Shown: positions 44,830 to 52,711 of the stretch, piece by piece
Numbering within the stretch: the first letter of the stretch is position 1
Layout of the letters: the number at the start of each line of letters is the position of its first letter
Source of the DNA: Actinomycetes bacterium
GTDB lineage: Bacteria; Actinomycetota; Acidimicrobiia; IMCC26256; JANYLB01
Assembly: GCA_025363815.1 (NCBI GenBank)
Contig: JANYLB010000026.1
Span: forward strand, 62,001 to 126,000
Length of the DNA: 64,000 nucleotides
Direction of reading: 5' to 3'
Made by a program: the position numbers and the translations under genes
The notes under the pieces: model-generated
Told to the model about the DNA's origin: nothing
Databases searched by the model: none
What the model saw: only the letters and a program-made list of their open reading frames with translations

Positions 44830-45138
44830 GTGAGCAATCATCGACGCGTCGTTCGGGTCTCGCGCGACGTCTTCGATGAACTCGATCTCGTCCTCGGGCC
44901 CGGACGCGGCGAGGACGGCACGCCGTCAGCCAACGATTTCCTCACGATCGATCTCCTTCCCGTTGTCGACGCATTCGCTACTCGATTCGACGACCTTCCA
45001 GAGCTCATCCCGGGACGCCCCGACTATCGAATCCTGATCAGCGGCGGCGTCCTCGTCCACGCCATCGCGGTCGCCGGACAACTGGTTTCCGACGGCACCA
45101 TCGAGATCCTGAAGATCAGAATCGAACTCCGGAGCTAG
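44830..45138 (+). CDS. Putative RelE-like toxin of an undescribed pair
   Basis: A 102-residue protein from GTG 44830, three bases after the preceding gene. The sequence begins with a helix pair and ends in three predicted strands, YRILISGGVLVHAIAVAG then TIEILKIRIEL, similar in outline to the C-terminal strands of RelE/ParE proteins. The catalytic residues of known RelE families are not visible. It is the second gene of a compact two-gene operon, like a type II toxin. Function is inferred. Confidence 0.6.
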   Translation: MSNHRRVVRVSRDVFDELDLVLGPGRGEDGTPSANDFLTIDLLPVVDAFATRFDDLPELIPGRPDYRILISGGVLVHAIAVAGQLVSDGTIEILKIRIELRS

Positions 45139-45376
45139 GAAGCCTCAACGCACACCCTGGAGCGCGACGTTCGCCACCGGGGACGAGCAGGCGTCGCCAC
45201 CGGGACGGCTCGATGTCGCGGAGCTGGAACACGCTCTGCGATGGCGGGGGGTTGGCACCCAGCGCACTCGACGGACCGGACCTGCGCCGCATAGCGAACC
45301 CCGATGCGGCGGAGTCTGGAGGACGTTGTCGAAACCACAACAGCAGTGGAGGTGATGGTGTGATCCTGCAGGACAT

Positions 45377-45453
45377 TGGTGGAGGTGATGGGACTTGAAC
45401 CCACGACTTCTACGTTGCGAACGTAGCGCTCTACCGGGCTGAGCTACACCCCC
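45377..45453 (-). tRNA. tRNA-Ala (anticodon CGC), CCA encoded
   Basis: Cloverleaf on the minus strand: acceptor GGGGGTG/CACCTCC with the G3-T70 wobble typical of alanine tRNA, D-arm GCTC/GAGC, anticodon stem CTACG/CGTAG around TTCGCAA (anticodon CGC), T-arm GTGGG-TTCAAGT-CCCAT, discriminator A and an encoded CCA. A copy of 13 bases from its 3' end (GTGGAGGTGATGG, plus-strand reading) recurs at 45346-45358, 33 bases away. Confidence 0.95.
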
Positions 45454-45631
45454 GGAAGGGCCGAGGGTAGCAAACGCCGCCCGGATGGCTCCGCGCCTAC
45501 GGGAGGTTCTCGACCTGGGTCGGGGTGCACCACGCCGGGCCGTTGAGCAGGTCGCAGCGCGCCGACGTTCCGCCTGGGATGTTCACGAACCAGGGGGTGC
45601 CGAACCGGTTGGCGAGCACGGGGTGGACGAC

Positions 45632-45661
45632 CCGGTACCGATCGCGCCGGTACCGATCGCG
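45632..45661. repeat. Perfect 15-bp tandem duplication
   Basis: CCGGTACCGATCGCG occurs twice in a row (45632-45646 and 45647-45661). The 240 bases between tRNA-Ala and the next gene (45454-45693) otherwise hold no gene I can support, although the minus strand has a protein-like frame across the duplication that lacks a start codon. Confidence 0.75.
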
Positions 45662-45693
45662 ACGATCTCGGCGCCGCGGCCTACGAGCTGTAC

Positions 45694-46188
45694 CTACGAC
45701 GAGGCGGTGCGACGCAGCGCGAGCTGGGGGGTTGGCTGCGGCAGGTACCGGACCTTGACCCGTTGCTCCGCGGCGAGCGTACGCATGCGGACGAGCAACA
45801 CGAGGTAGGTCACAAAGAACGCATCGAGCACGAACTGAAGACCCCAGACCATCGTAGAACGCGTGAGCAACGCGGCCAGGAACGTCACCGCGGCTGCGCT
45901 GAAGAGCCCGACAAGGACATCGCGCCGGCGACGTTGCGCGTCGGTCATTCCGCGAGGCGCTGCTCCGGGGCGCGGCGCGGGCACCCCCATTGTTCCGGCC
46001 AGTGACATGGGGGCCGGAGGGGCCGGACGGGAGGCCGTGAACCCACCGGTCCGCCCGATGACACCGAGCTTGTAGGTGAAGTCGCCAATTGAGTCGCCGC
46101 GGCGACGTTCGGTGCGAGCCTTGACCAGCGGTGGAATCAACACCGCTGCCCAGAGCACGGCAAGGATCAGCAATACGGGAATGGCCAA
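45694..46188 (-). CDS. Hypothetical membrane protein
   Basis: A 164-residue protein. It starts with a membrane segment MAIPVLLILAVLWAAVLIPP, then a basic linker (KARTERRRGDSIGDFTYKLGV) and a proline-rich stretch. Two further membrane segments follow at about 90-110 and 115-135. MAIPVLLI...PPLVKARTERR..DSIGDF is a conserved start in actinobacterial proteins of unknown function. It precedes the moa genes on the same strand but is not obviously linked to them. Confidence 0.75.
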   Translation of the reverse strand: MAIPVLLILAVLWAAVLIPPLVKARTERRRGDSIGDFTYKLGVIGRTGGFTASRPAPPAPMSLAGTMGVPAPRPGAAPRGMTDAQRRRRDVLVGLFSAAAVTFLAALLTRSTMVWGLQFVLDAFFVTYLVLLVRMRTLAAEQRVKVRYLPQPTPQLALRRTASS

Positions 46189-46358
46189 GCTCCTCGACGC
46201 CCTTTCGTGTCGCGGAAGCTAACAAGAAGTGTCTTCTGAGCGGGGGATGCCCGGAGGACCTGCGGGGTCAATGCAATCGCGAGCGCGACCACCGCGTCAA
46301 GCGCGCACCCGAACCGATGTTCGACGCGTCGGTGCGCGACACCCGCCCAGCAGCCCCG

Positions 46359-46859
46359 TCAGCGGTCGAACTCGTCGGAATTTTCTGATGGGCGACGCCA
46401 CATTCCGGAACGCCCACCGGCTTTCTCCCACAATGCGATCTCACCGATCGTCATGCCCCGATCGACCGATTTGCACATGTCGTAGATCGTGAGCGCGGCA
46501 ATCGCGCACGCGGTCATCGCTTCCATCTCGACGCCGGTGCGGTCGATTGTCTCGACCTGCGCCTCCACCTCTACGTGCAGCTCTTCGATGCGGAAGTTGA
46601 CGAACACAGACCCGACCAGCAGCGGATGACACAACGGCAACAGATTCGGTGTCTGCTTCGCGGCTTGAATACCGGCAACGCGGGCTACGGCCAACACGTC
46701 ACCCTTCGAGATGGCACCCGACGCGATCTTCGACGCCGTCTCGGACTTCATGTGCACACGGCCCCGAGCGTTCGCCCGACGGTGGGTGGCCTCCTTGGCG
46801 GTGACGTCGACCATTCGGGCCCGGCCCAAGGGGTCGATGTGCGTGAACTCAGACGGCAT
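46359..46859 (-). CDS. moaC: Cyclic pyranopterin monophosphate synthase MoaC
   Basis: Second step of molybdenum cofactor synthesis, forming cyclic pyranopterin monophosphate. It has 166 residues. Conserved parts are the N-terminal ARMVDVTAKEATHRRA, the catalytic LLPLCHPLLVG and the MEAMTACAIAALTIYDMCKS. The ATG at 46857-46859 (MPSEFTHIDPLGRARMVDV) is family-typical; the ORF continues upstream without need. It is 105 bases downstream of moaA on the same strand. Confidence 0.95.
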   Translation of the reverse strand: MPSEFTHIDPLGRARMVDVTAKEATHRRANARGRVHMKSETASKIASGAISKGDVLAVARVAGIQAAKQTPNLLPLCHPLLVGSVFVNFRIEELHVEVEAQVETIDRTGVEMEAMTACAIAALTIYDMCKSVDRGMTIGEIALWEKAGGRSGMWRRPSENSDEFDR

Positions 46860-46964
46860 CGGGGTTCGCTCCGCTCGCTCGTCGCTCAGCAGGGGCCCGA
46901 TCACAGATCGGGGCAATCAGGCAACAGTGTAGGTGCAGGTCAGCGGGTCAGGCCCCAGGAGGCC

Positions 46965-47975
46965 TCAGCCGCCTATCTGGCTCATCGAGCGGGTCGGCCG
47001 CACAAAGTCGACCCGGGCAATTCGGTGACCGGCCCACTTCGTCCCTACCGCGCGCGCAATCATCGTGGCGATCTCGTCGTCGGTGGCATCGGCGCGAATG
47101 ATCGCCCGGAGGTCGAACTCCTCGAGCGCGAACAGGCACGTCCGAAACTTGCCCTCGGCAGTCAACCGAACGCGATCGCAGTTGCCACAGAACGGTTCGG
47201 TCACACTCGCGATGACACCGACGTCGCCTCCACCGTCGCGGTACGAGAACCGAGCCGCCGGCTCGACGTGCTCACCGGCGCGCGCCTCGCGAGCATCAAG
47301 ATCCAGCGGGAACACCGCATCGATCCGCTCGAGGATCTCGCGCGCGGGAACGACCTGATCGAGGTTCCACCCGCCATCGGCGTCGAGCGGCATGAACTCG
47401 ATGAAGCGGACACCAACGCCGATTTCGCGTCCGAATGCAGCCAGATCAACTACCTCGTCGTCGTTCACCCCTCGCATGACGACACAGTTGATCTTGACCG
47501 GTCCAAGCCCAGCCGCCAACGCGGCGTCGATCCCCGCCAGCGTGTTGTCGAGTTCGGGCCGGCGAGTCAGGCGCTCGAACACATCGGGCTTGAGGCTGTC
47601 GAGCGAGACGTTGACCCGTCGAAGGCCGGCCGCGGCGAGATCGCCGGCGATCTTGGCGAGACGGACCCCGTTGGTGGTCATCGCGAGGTCGACACCGAGC
47701 GGCGCGAGCATCTCGAACAGCCTGGGAAGTTGCGCTCGCACCGTCGGCTCTCCGCCGGTGATCCGGATCCCCGAGAATGCCCAGCGCTCTACACAGATCC
47801 GGGCGATTCGCGCGAGCTCTTCGTAAGTGAGCAGATCTGACCTCGGCAGCCAGTCGAGACCCTCCGCCGGCATGCAGTAGGTGCAGCGGAAATTGCAGCG
47901 ATCCGTCACCGAGAGGCGCAGATCCTCGACGCGGCGCCCGAACGGATCAACCAGCGCGTCCGGTACCGAAGGCAT
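46965..47975 (-). CDS. moaA: GTP 3',8-cyclase MoaA
   Basis: Radical SAM enzyme of molybdenum cofactor synthesis. It has 336 residues. The SAM cluster motif CNFRCTYC is at Cys27, Cys31 and Cys34, and the second cluster uses CGNCDRVRLTAEGKFRTC near the C-terminus. The essential C-terminal GG is present (SMSQIGG). MoaA and MoaC supply the cofactor used by enzymes such as the molybdoenzyme at 10.5 kb. The ATG at 47975 gives the usual short N-terminus. Confidence 0.96.
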   Translation of the reverse strand: MPSVPDALVDPFGRRVEDLRLSVTDRCNFRCTYCMPAEGLDWLPRSDLLTYEELARIARICVERWAFSGIRITGGEPTVRAQLPRLFEMLAPLGVDLAMTTNGVRLAKIAGDLAAAGLRRVNVSLDSLKPDVFERLTRRPELDNTLAGIDAALAAGLGPVKINCVVMRGVNDDEVVDLAAFGREIGVGVRFIEFMPLDADGGWNLDQVVPAREILERIDAVFPLDLDAREARAGEHVEPAARFSYRDGGGDVGVIASVTEPFCGNCDRVRLTAEGKFRTCLFALEEFDLRAIIRADATDDEIATMIARAVGTKWAGHRIARVDFVRPTRSMSQIGG

Positions 47976-48119
47976 GGGCCCAGGCTAGGCGCGCGGAGCC
48001 CTCAGCTCTCCGGAGGACCCGCCTCGAGGAATCGGGTCGAAGGTTGGGCCGATCGCCTCATGAAGCCGGGAGGGTGCCGTGGTGCAATCGATCCACACCC
48101 GACCCCCAGGGAGTGTCCG

Positions 48120-48347
48120 ATGCGATTGGCTCGTTCCATCATGTGCACCTCGGCGATCATCATCGCTTTCGGTGCCGCCAACGTGGCGATGGCGACTGCC
48201 GGCGCACCCACGCACACAGCGCCGTTCGTGACCTGCGCCACCCCCGTGACCGTCGACGGGGCCGTTGAGCTCTCGTCGGCGCGGGCAGCGCGCGGGACCG
48301 CCCTGACGCCATCGGTACCCGGCGAGATCTGCACCCTCACGCCCTAG
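48120..48347 (+). CDS. Small secreted protein of unknown function
   Basis: A 75-residue protein with a clear signal peptide (MRLARSIMCTSAIIIAFGAA), cleavable near AMATAG. The mature part is about 45 residues, Ala/Thr/Pro-rich, with two Cys (FVTCATPV and EICTLTP) that could form one disulfide. AGGGAG lies ahead of the ATG. No family is recognised. A strong terminator follows. Confidence 0.6.
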   Translation: MRLARSIMCTSAIIIAFGAANVAMATAGAPTHTAPFVTCATPVTVDGAVELSSARAARGTALTPSVPGEICTLTP

Positions 48348-48401
48348 CGGCGCCACCGACCCAACCAAGTTTCGACCAATCTCAGATCGCGCGGGAGGCG
48401 A

Positions 48402-48435
48402 GGTTTCCGGGGGTCGGGGGCGACCCCCGGAAACC
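48402..48435. terminator. Strong bidirectional hairpin terminator
   Basis: GGTTTCCGGGGGTCG (48402-48416) and CGACCCCCGGAAACC (48421-48435) form a perfect 15-bp stem with a four-base loop, between the convergent small secreted protein gene and moeA. There is no T-tract. The position suits termination from both sides. Confidence 0.8.
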
Positions 48436-48451
48436 AGTTCCAGATGCGGTC

Positions 48452-49681
48452 TCAGTGATCGGGATTCGCAGCGCGGAGCAGCATCACACGCAACTCGTCG
48501 CCGGCTTCGACACCCGGTCCATCGGGAAGCAACGCGAGGCCATCGGCCGCGGCCATTGCCGACAACGCGTTGCTCGCTTGGGTACCGCTGCGCACCACAC
48601 GGTACCGACCACTGTCATCGACGCGAACCCGAACGCGATCGAGATGTAGCTTCCCGTCGGCTCGCCGCAGCATCGGCTCATCGGCGATCGCTGCTACCTC
48701 GGGGCGGTGGATCACTCTGTGACCCGACATCTGGAGCAGCGCCGGGCGGGCAAAGAGCTCGAAGCTCACCAGCGAGCTGACCGGGTTTCCGGGGAGTCCG
48801 AAGATCGGCGTCGCGTCGACAACACCGAACGCGAGCGGTTTCGCCGGCCGGATCGCGACCTGTGACCATCGCAGTACGCCGAGCCGCTCGAGCGCGGCCT
48901 TCACATAGTCATAGTCGCCCACCGAAACACCGCCACTCGTCAACACCGCGTCGCATCGCTCGATGCCCCGCTCGAGCCGCCGGGTGATCAAGGCTTCGTC
49001 GTCACGCGCGACGCCGAGATCGACTGGTTCACACCCCGCGTCGGCGAGCAACGCGAGCAGCATCGGCCGGTTCGAATCACGGATCTGACCGGGCGCCAAC
49101 CGACGCGGGCCCTCGACCAGCTCGTCGCCGGTCGAGAGCACCCCGACGCGAGCGCGAGCGTGCACCGCGATCTCGCTGAGCCCGAGAGTCGCGAGCACGC
49201 CCACATGCGCGGCGCCCAACAGCGTTCCGGCATCGAACACGGTTGTGCCACTCACGACGTCGCCACCGACCGGGCGAACGTGATCGCCCGACTGCGCACG
49301 AACCTGCACCAACACGGAGTCGTCACCTACGCGTTCGGTCCGCTCGACCATGACGATCGCGTCTGCACCCGCGGGCATCGGCGCGCCAGTCATGATCCGA
49401 ATCGCTTCGCCCGCAGCGACGGCAACCGTCGGGGCCTGACCCGCAGGAAGCTCACCGACCACCCGAAGACGGATCGGAGCCGCTGGGCTTGCCCCGTCGG
49501 TATCGGCTGCGCGCACCGCGTAGCCGTCCATCGCGGTGTTGGCGAACGGCGGGACGGATTCTCGCGCGATGAGCGACTCCGCCATCACCGCGCCGAGCGC
49601 TTCACCGAGCGGAACGCGGTTAACCCCCAAGTGGGGGACGGCGGCCAGGATCTCCGCTTGAACTTCGGCCAGTGGGCGCAT
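48452..49681 (-). CDS. moeA: Molybdopterin molybdenumtransferase MoeA
   Basis: Inserts molybdate into molybdopterin. It has 409 residues with the N-terminal linker domain (VPPFANTAMDGYAVRA), the MoeA core (TGAPMPAGADAIVMVE; ARVGVLSTGDELVEG; SGGVSVGDYD) and the catalytic PIFGLPGNPVSSLVSFELF. The C-terminal beta-barrel domain completes it. It is in the same direction as galU, 52 bases downstream of it. Confidence 0.95.
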   Translation of the reverse strand: MRPLAEVQAEILAAVPHLGVNRVPLGEALGAVMAESLIARESVPPFANTAMDGYAVRAADTDGASPAAPIRLRVVGELPAGQAPTVAVAAGEAIRIMTGAPMPAGADAIVMVERTERVGDDSVLVQVRAQSGDHVRPVGGDVVSGTTVFDAGTLLGAAHVGVLATLGLSEIAVHARARVGVLSTGDELVEGPRRLAPGQIRDSNRPMLLALLADAGCEPVDLGVARDDEALITRRLERGIERCDAVLTSGGVSVGDYDYVKAALERLGVLRWSQVAIRPAKPLAFGVVDATPIFGLPGNPVSSLVSFELFARPALLQMSGHRVIHRPEVAAIADEPMLRRADGKLHLDRVRVRVDDSGRYRVVRSGTQASNALSAMAAADGLALLPDGPGVEAGDELRVMLLRAANPDH

Positions 49682-49732
49682 GCGCCCGAGACTACGACGC
49701 CGGACTATTGGTCGACCCCGCCTCCATCGGCC

Positions 49733-50623
49733 CTAGATGAGACCGCGCCGATGCATCAGGTCGACGAGGAACGCCGAGAACTCGGGGCCGAGGTCGGGGC
49801 GATCGAGCGCGAGCTCGACGTTCGCGTAGAGAAAGTCGAGCTTCTGGCCGATGTCGAAGCGCCCGTGCTCGAACGTGCGTCCGTAGACCGTCTGCGAGTC
49901 GAGCAACAGCTGGATCGCGTCGGTGAGCTGAAGCTCCCCGCCGGCGCCAGGCTTGATGCGATCGAGCGCATCGAAGATCTCGGGCGTGAACACGTACCGA
50001 CCCATCACAGCCAGGTTCGAGGGGGCCTCCTCGCGTTGCGGCTTCTCGACGATGGAACGGACGGTAACGAGCTCACCGTCGACGGCTTCGGGCTCGACAC
50101 AGCCATAGGACGAGATGCGGTCGGGGCCGACCTCTTTGAGCGCGAGCACGGAACGCCCGTAGCGCTGGTGCAGGTCGAGCATGGAAATAAGGAGCTGTGA
50201 GTCGTCGACCATGATGTCGTCACCGAGCAAAACCGCGAACGGCTCGTCGCCTACGTGCTCGCGTGCCGCCGACACCGCGTGTCCGAGCCCGAGGGGGTCG
50301 CGCTGGCGGATGAAGTGGATGTTGCCGAGATCAGAGGTCTCCTGGACCTCCTTGAGCAGGTCGTGCTTGCCCTTCTGCTCCAGGTAGAACTCGAGCTCGA
50401 AGTTGCGGTCGAAATGGTCCTCGATCGCGCGCTTGCCCCGACCCGTGATCACAAGGATGTCGGTCAGACCCGCCCGAACGGCCTCCTCGACGACGTATTG
50501 GATCGACGGCTTGTCGACGACGGGCAGCATCTCCTTCGGCTGGCTCTTCGTGGCCGGAAGAAACCGGGTGCCGAGCCCCGCCGCAGGAATCACGGCCTTG
50601 CGAACCCTGTCGGTGCCACTCAT
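49733..50623 (-). CDS. galU: UTP-glucose-1-phosphate uridylyltransferase
   Basis: Makes UDP-glucose for glycans and trehalose. It has 296 residues. The nucleotide-binding KAVIPAAGLGTRFLPATKS, the catalytic KEMLPVVDKP, LLGDDIMVD and the EKP segment SIVEKPQREEA are all present, as is GGELQLTDAIQ. It lies between plsY and moeA in one direction, with about 100 bases ahead of it containing no recognisable element. Confidence 0.96.
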   Translation of the reverse strand: MSGTDRVRKAVIPAAGLGTRFLPATKSQPKEMLPVVDKPSIQYVVEEAVRAGLTDILVITGRGKRAIEDHFDRNFELEFYLEQKGKHDLLKEVQETSDLGNIHFIRQRDPLGLGHAVSAAREHVGDEPFAVLLGDDIMVDDSQLLISMLDLHQRYGRSVLALKEVGPDRISSYGCVEPEAVDGELVTVRSIVEKPQREEAPSNLAVMGRYVFTPEIFDALDRIKPGAGGELQLTDAIQLLLDSQTVYGRTFEHGRFDIGQKLDFLYANVELALDRPDLGPEFSAFLVDLMHRRGLI

Positions 50624-50719
50624 GTCGAGCCTCGTCCCTTGGTATCGATCAACCGTGCGTGCATCGGCGCGCCCGACCTTCAGGTTGAGGCAGGCGAATT
50701 ACGGCGCAGATCGGCCTGG

Positions 50720-51343
50720 TCACGGCGCGTCCTCTTCCCGTCGCGGGAGCTCGGGTTCCTCGCCTCGGACCAAGCGCCGAAGATTGGCCGTGTGGCGAGC
50801 GACGATCACGACCGCCAACCCCGCGAGCACGGCGACCTCTATCCAGTCATAACCGCCGGCAATCGCCAGGAGCGGAAAGGCGACGGTACAGACGACCGAC
50901 GCGATCGACGCCCGCTTGAGCACCCGGGCCAGCACGAACCACGCGACAGCGAGCCCGGCAACGACCCAGGGGAACAGCACGACCAGCGCGCCGCTCGCGG
51001 TCGCGACGCCCTTACCCCCCCTGAACCGCCGGGTCACAGGGAGCATGTGGCCGAGCACCGCGGCAATCCCGAGCGCGTACGAACCGGTTCGTCCGCCCAC
51101 GGCGAGCCCGAGCCCGGCGGCCAGGGTGCCCTTCAGGAAGTCGGCGACCATTACGGCCGCGCCGGCCTTCCAGCCCATCAGCCGGGTGACGTTCGACGCA
51201 CCCGGGTTCCCCGAACCCTCTGCGAGCACGTCGTGACCGCCGGCGCGGGCCACCAGCGCAGCGCTGGGAAAGGTTCCGAGCAGATAGGCGGGAACCACAA
51301 GCAAGGCGATCGGGAGCACGGCAATGACGACGGCGGCGAACAT
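50720..51343 (-). CDS. plsY: Glycerol-3-phosphate acyltransferase PlsY
   Basis: Integral membrane enzyme transferring acyl groups from acyl-phosphate to glycerol-3-phosphate, the first step of phospholipid synthesis. It has 207 residues and about five membrane segments. The three motifs are SGNPGASNVTR, RFRGGKGVAT and a loop at the second half ending VARHTANLRRL. It is divergent from the FmdB-type gene and shares its promoter region, which contains the CIRCE element. Confidence 0.95.
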   Translation of the reverse strand: MFAAVVIAVLPIALLVVPAYLLGTFPSAALVARAGGHDVLAEGSGNPGASNVTRLMGWKAGAAVMVADFLKGTLAAGLGLAVGGRTGSYALGIAAVLGHMLPVTRRFRGGKGVATASGALVVLFPWVVAGLAVAWFVLARVLKRASIASVVCTVAFPLLAIAGGYDWIEVAVLAGLAVVIVARHTANLRRLVRGEEPELPRREEDAP

Positions 51344-51430
51344 CTGGCTCCATCTTGGTCGCGTCGGTCAAGACCACCCGGCCGGGAGCCGCCGGCCCTC
51401 GCAATGGCCGCCGGGCCGGTCGCGATATCA

Positions 51431-51457
51431 TTAGCACTCGACCAAGCCGAGTGCTAA
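51431..51457. promoter_or_regulatory. CIRCE element (HrcA operator)
   Basis: TTAGCACTC (51431-51439) and GAGTGCTAA (51449-51457) with a 9-base spacer are the exact CIRCE consensus. TATCAT at 51426-51431 just before it would be the -10 box. It lies 22 bases upstream of the FmdB-type gene and 88 bases from the divergent plsY. CIRCE is the binding site of the heat-shock repressor HrcA, normally upstream of groE/dnaK genes. Confidence 0.95.
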
Positions 51458-51479
51458 CCCCGTGCCCCGAGGACCCACC

Positions 51480-51893
51480 ATGCCGACCTACGAGTACGCC
51501 TGTAGCAAGTGCGGTGAGCGCTTCGACATCTATCAGTCGTTCAGCGACGAGCCACTGAAGAAGCACAAGAGTTGCGGCGGCAAGCTGACCAAGGTGTTCG
51601 GCCCCGTCGGGATCGTTCTCAAAGGCTCCGGCTTCTACAAGACCGACAACCGGTCGTCATCGACCATCAAGGCCGCGAAGAAGGACTCCGAATCGTCGTC
51701 GTCCGAGTCGAGCCAGGGAAGCGCCGCGTCAGAATCGGGATCGAGCACCTCCTCCTCGGACTCCTCGAAATCGGACTCCTCGAAATCCGACTCTGCAAAA
51801 TCCGACTCCTCCAAGCCGTCTGAATCCAAGAAATCAGACTCATCGAAGAAGACCGACACGAAGTCGTCGCCCGCCAACGCCAAATCGGCCTGA
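51480..51893 (+). CDS. FmdB-type zinc-ribbon protein with Ser/Lys/Asp-rich tail, CIRCE-controlled
   Basis: A 137-residue protein. The N-terminal 50 residues are an FmdB/CxxC zinc ribbon: MPTYEYACSKCGERFDIYQS and the second Cys in HKSCGGKL, with the GSGFYKTD motif. From about residue 55 a long, disordered Ser/Asp/Lys-rich tail follows, with repeating SSKSDSS-like units. FmdB family members are often linked to stress or to mscL. Control by HrcA implies a heat-shock role. The ATG at 51480 is preceded by GGACCC-type sequence; an upstream start at 51462 is less likely. Confidence 0.9.
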   Translation: MPTYEYACSKCGERFDIYQSFSDEPLKKHKSCGGKLTKVFGPVGIVLKGSGFYKTDNRSSSTIKAAKKDSESSSSESSQGSAASESGSSTSSSDSSKSDSSKSDSAKSDSSKPSESKKSDSSKKTDTKSSPANAKSA

Positions 51894-52019
51894 ACACCGG
51901 TGGTTCTGAACCCCGGTCGGCTCGCACCTCTTTCGGTTCACAACGCTCCCCGATAGCCTCGTCGCACTCCCCCCGCATCTCCCCTTCCGCTGTTTACCCG
52001 CGCTCGAAGGGGATCTGCC

Positions 52020-52691
52020 GTGCTCCGTCGCTCACCACGCGCCGCGCTGCTCTGGTGCGCCGCGCTCGTAATAGCTCTCGTCACCGCGTTGTGGGTGGGA
52101 GGCACCCTTGCGTCGTTGCGGCGCCAGGACACCCGCTACGGAAACGTCGTCGAGCTCGTCGTCGCCCGCCACGACCTGCCGATCGGGAGGGTCATCACCG
52201 GAGCCGACCTCTCGATGGTCCACGCCCGTGGCGCCGCTCGACCCCCGGGAGCGCTCACCGAACGCGGCGACGCCACCGGTCGGGTGCTCGTCGTGGCGGT
52301 GCTACGAGGCCAGGCCGTTACATCCCGGCACCTCACCGCGAAAGGTCGTGACGGGCGCGACGGTGTGGTGGCCCCGGGCCGCCGAGCGATGCGGGTTGGC
52401 GTCGCCGACACCCCTGCGTTGCACGCAGGTGACCACGTCGACGTGTACGTCACGTTCGATCCCGCACAGATCGCAGCCAATTCCGATCCGACGCTGACGG
52501 TCGCGAAAGCGGTGCCCGTCCTCTCGCTCGACGCCACCGATGTGAACACCGCAAACAAGCGGACCACCGGCGTCACCCTCATGGTCGACGCCGACGACGC
52601 CCCCCGGCTCGCCTACGCCAGCGCGAACGGTGTCCTCGCCTTGGCGCTCGTGCCACCGGAGGAGGTCCGCGACCCGACTGGATCGCGCTGA
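52020..52691 (+). CDS. SAF-domain protein (CpaB/RcpC-like)
   Basis: A 223-residue protein with an N-terminal membrane segment (LLWCAALVIALVTALWVGG), then a SAF domain at about 43-105 (LVVARHDLPIGRVITGADLS) and a CpaB/RcpC-like extracytoplasmic domain (LHAGDHVDVYVTFD). CpaB proteins are part of Flp/Tad pilus assembly. No other tad genes are visible here, so it is alone or a distant relative. The GTG at 52020 is the likely start. Confidence 0.82.
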   Translation: MLRRSPRAALLWCAALVIALVTALWVGGTLASLRRQDTRYGNVVELVVARHDLPIGRVITGADLSMVHARGAARPPGALTERGDATGRVLVVAVLRGQAVTSRHLTAKGRDGRDGVVAPGRRAMRVGVADTPALHAGDHVDVYVTFDPAQIAANSDPTLTVAKAVPVLSLDATDVNTANKRTTGVTLMVDADDAPRLAYASANGVLALALVPPEEVRDPTGSR

Positions 52692-52711
52692 GCCCGTACG
52701 CTCCGTTTCCG

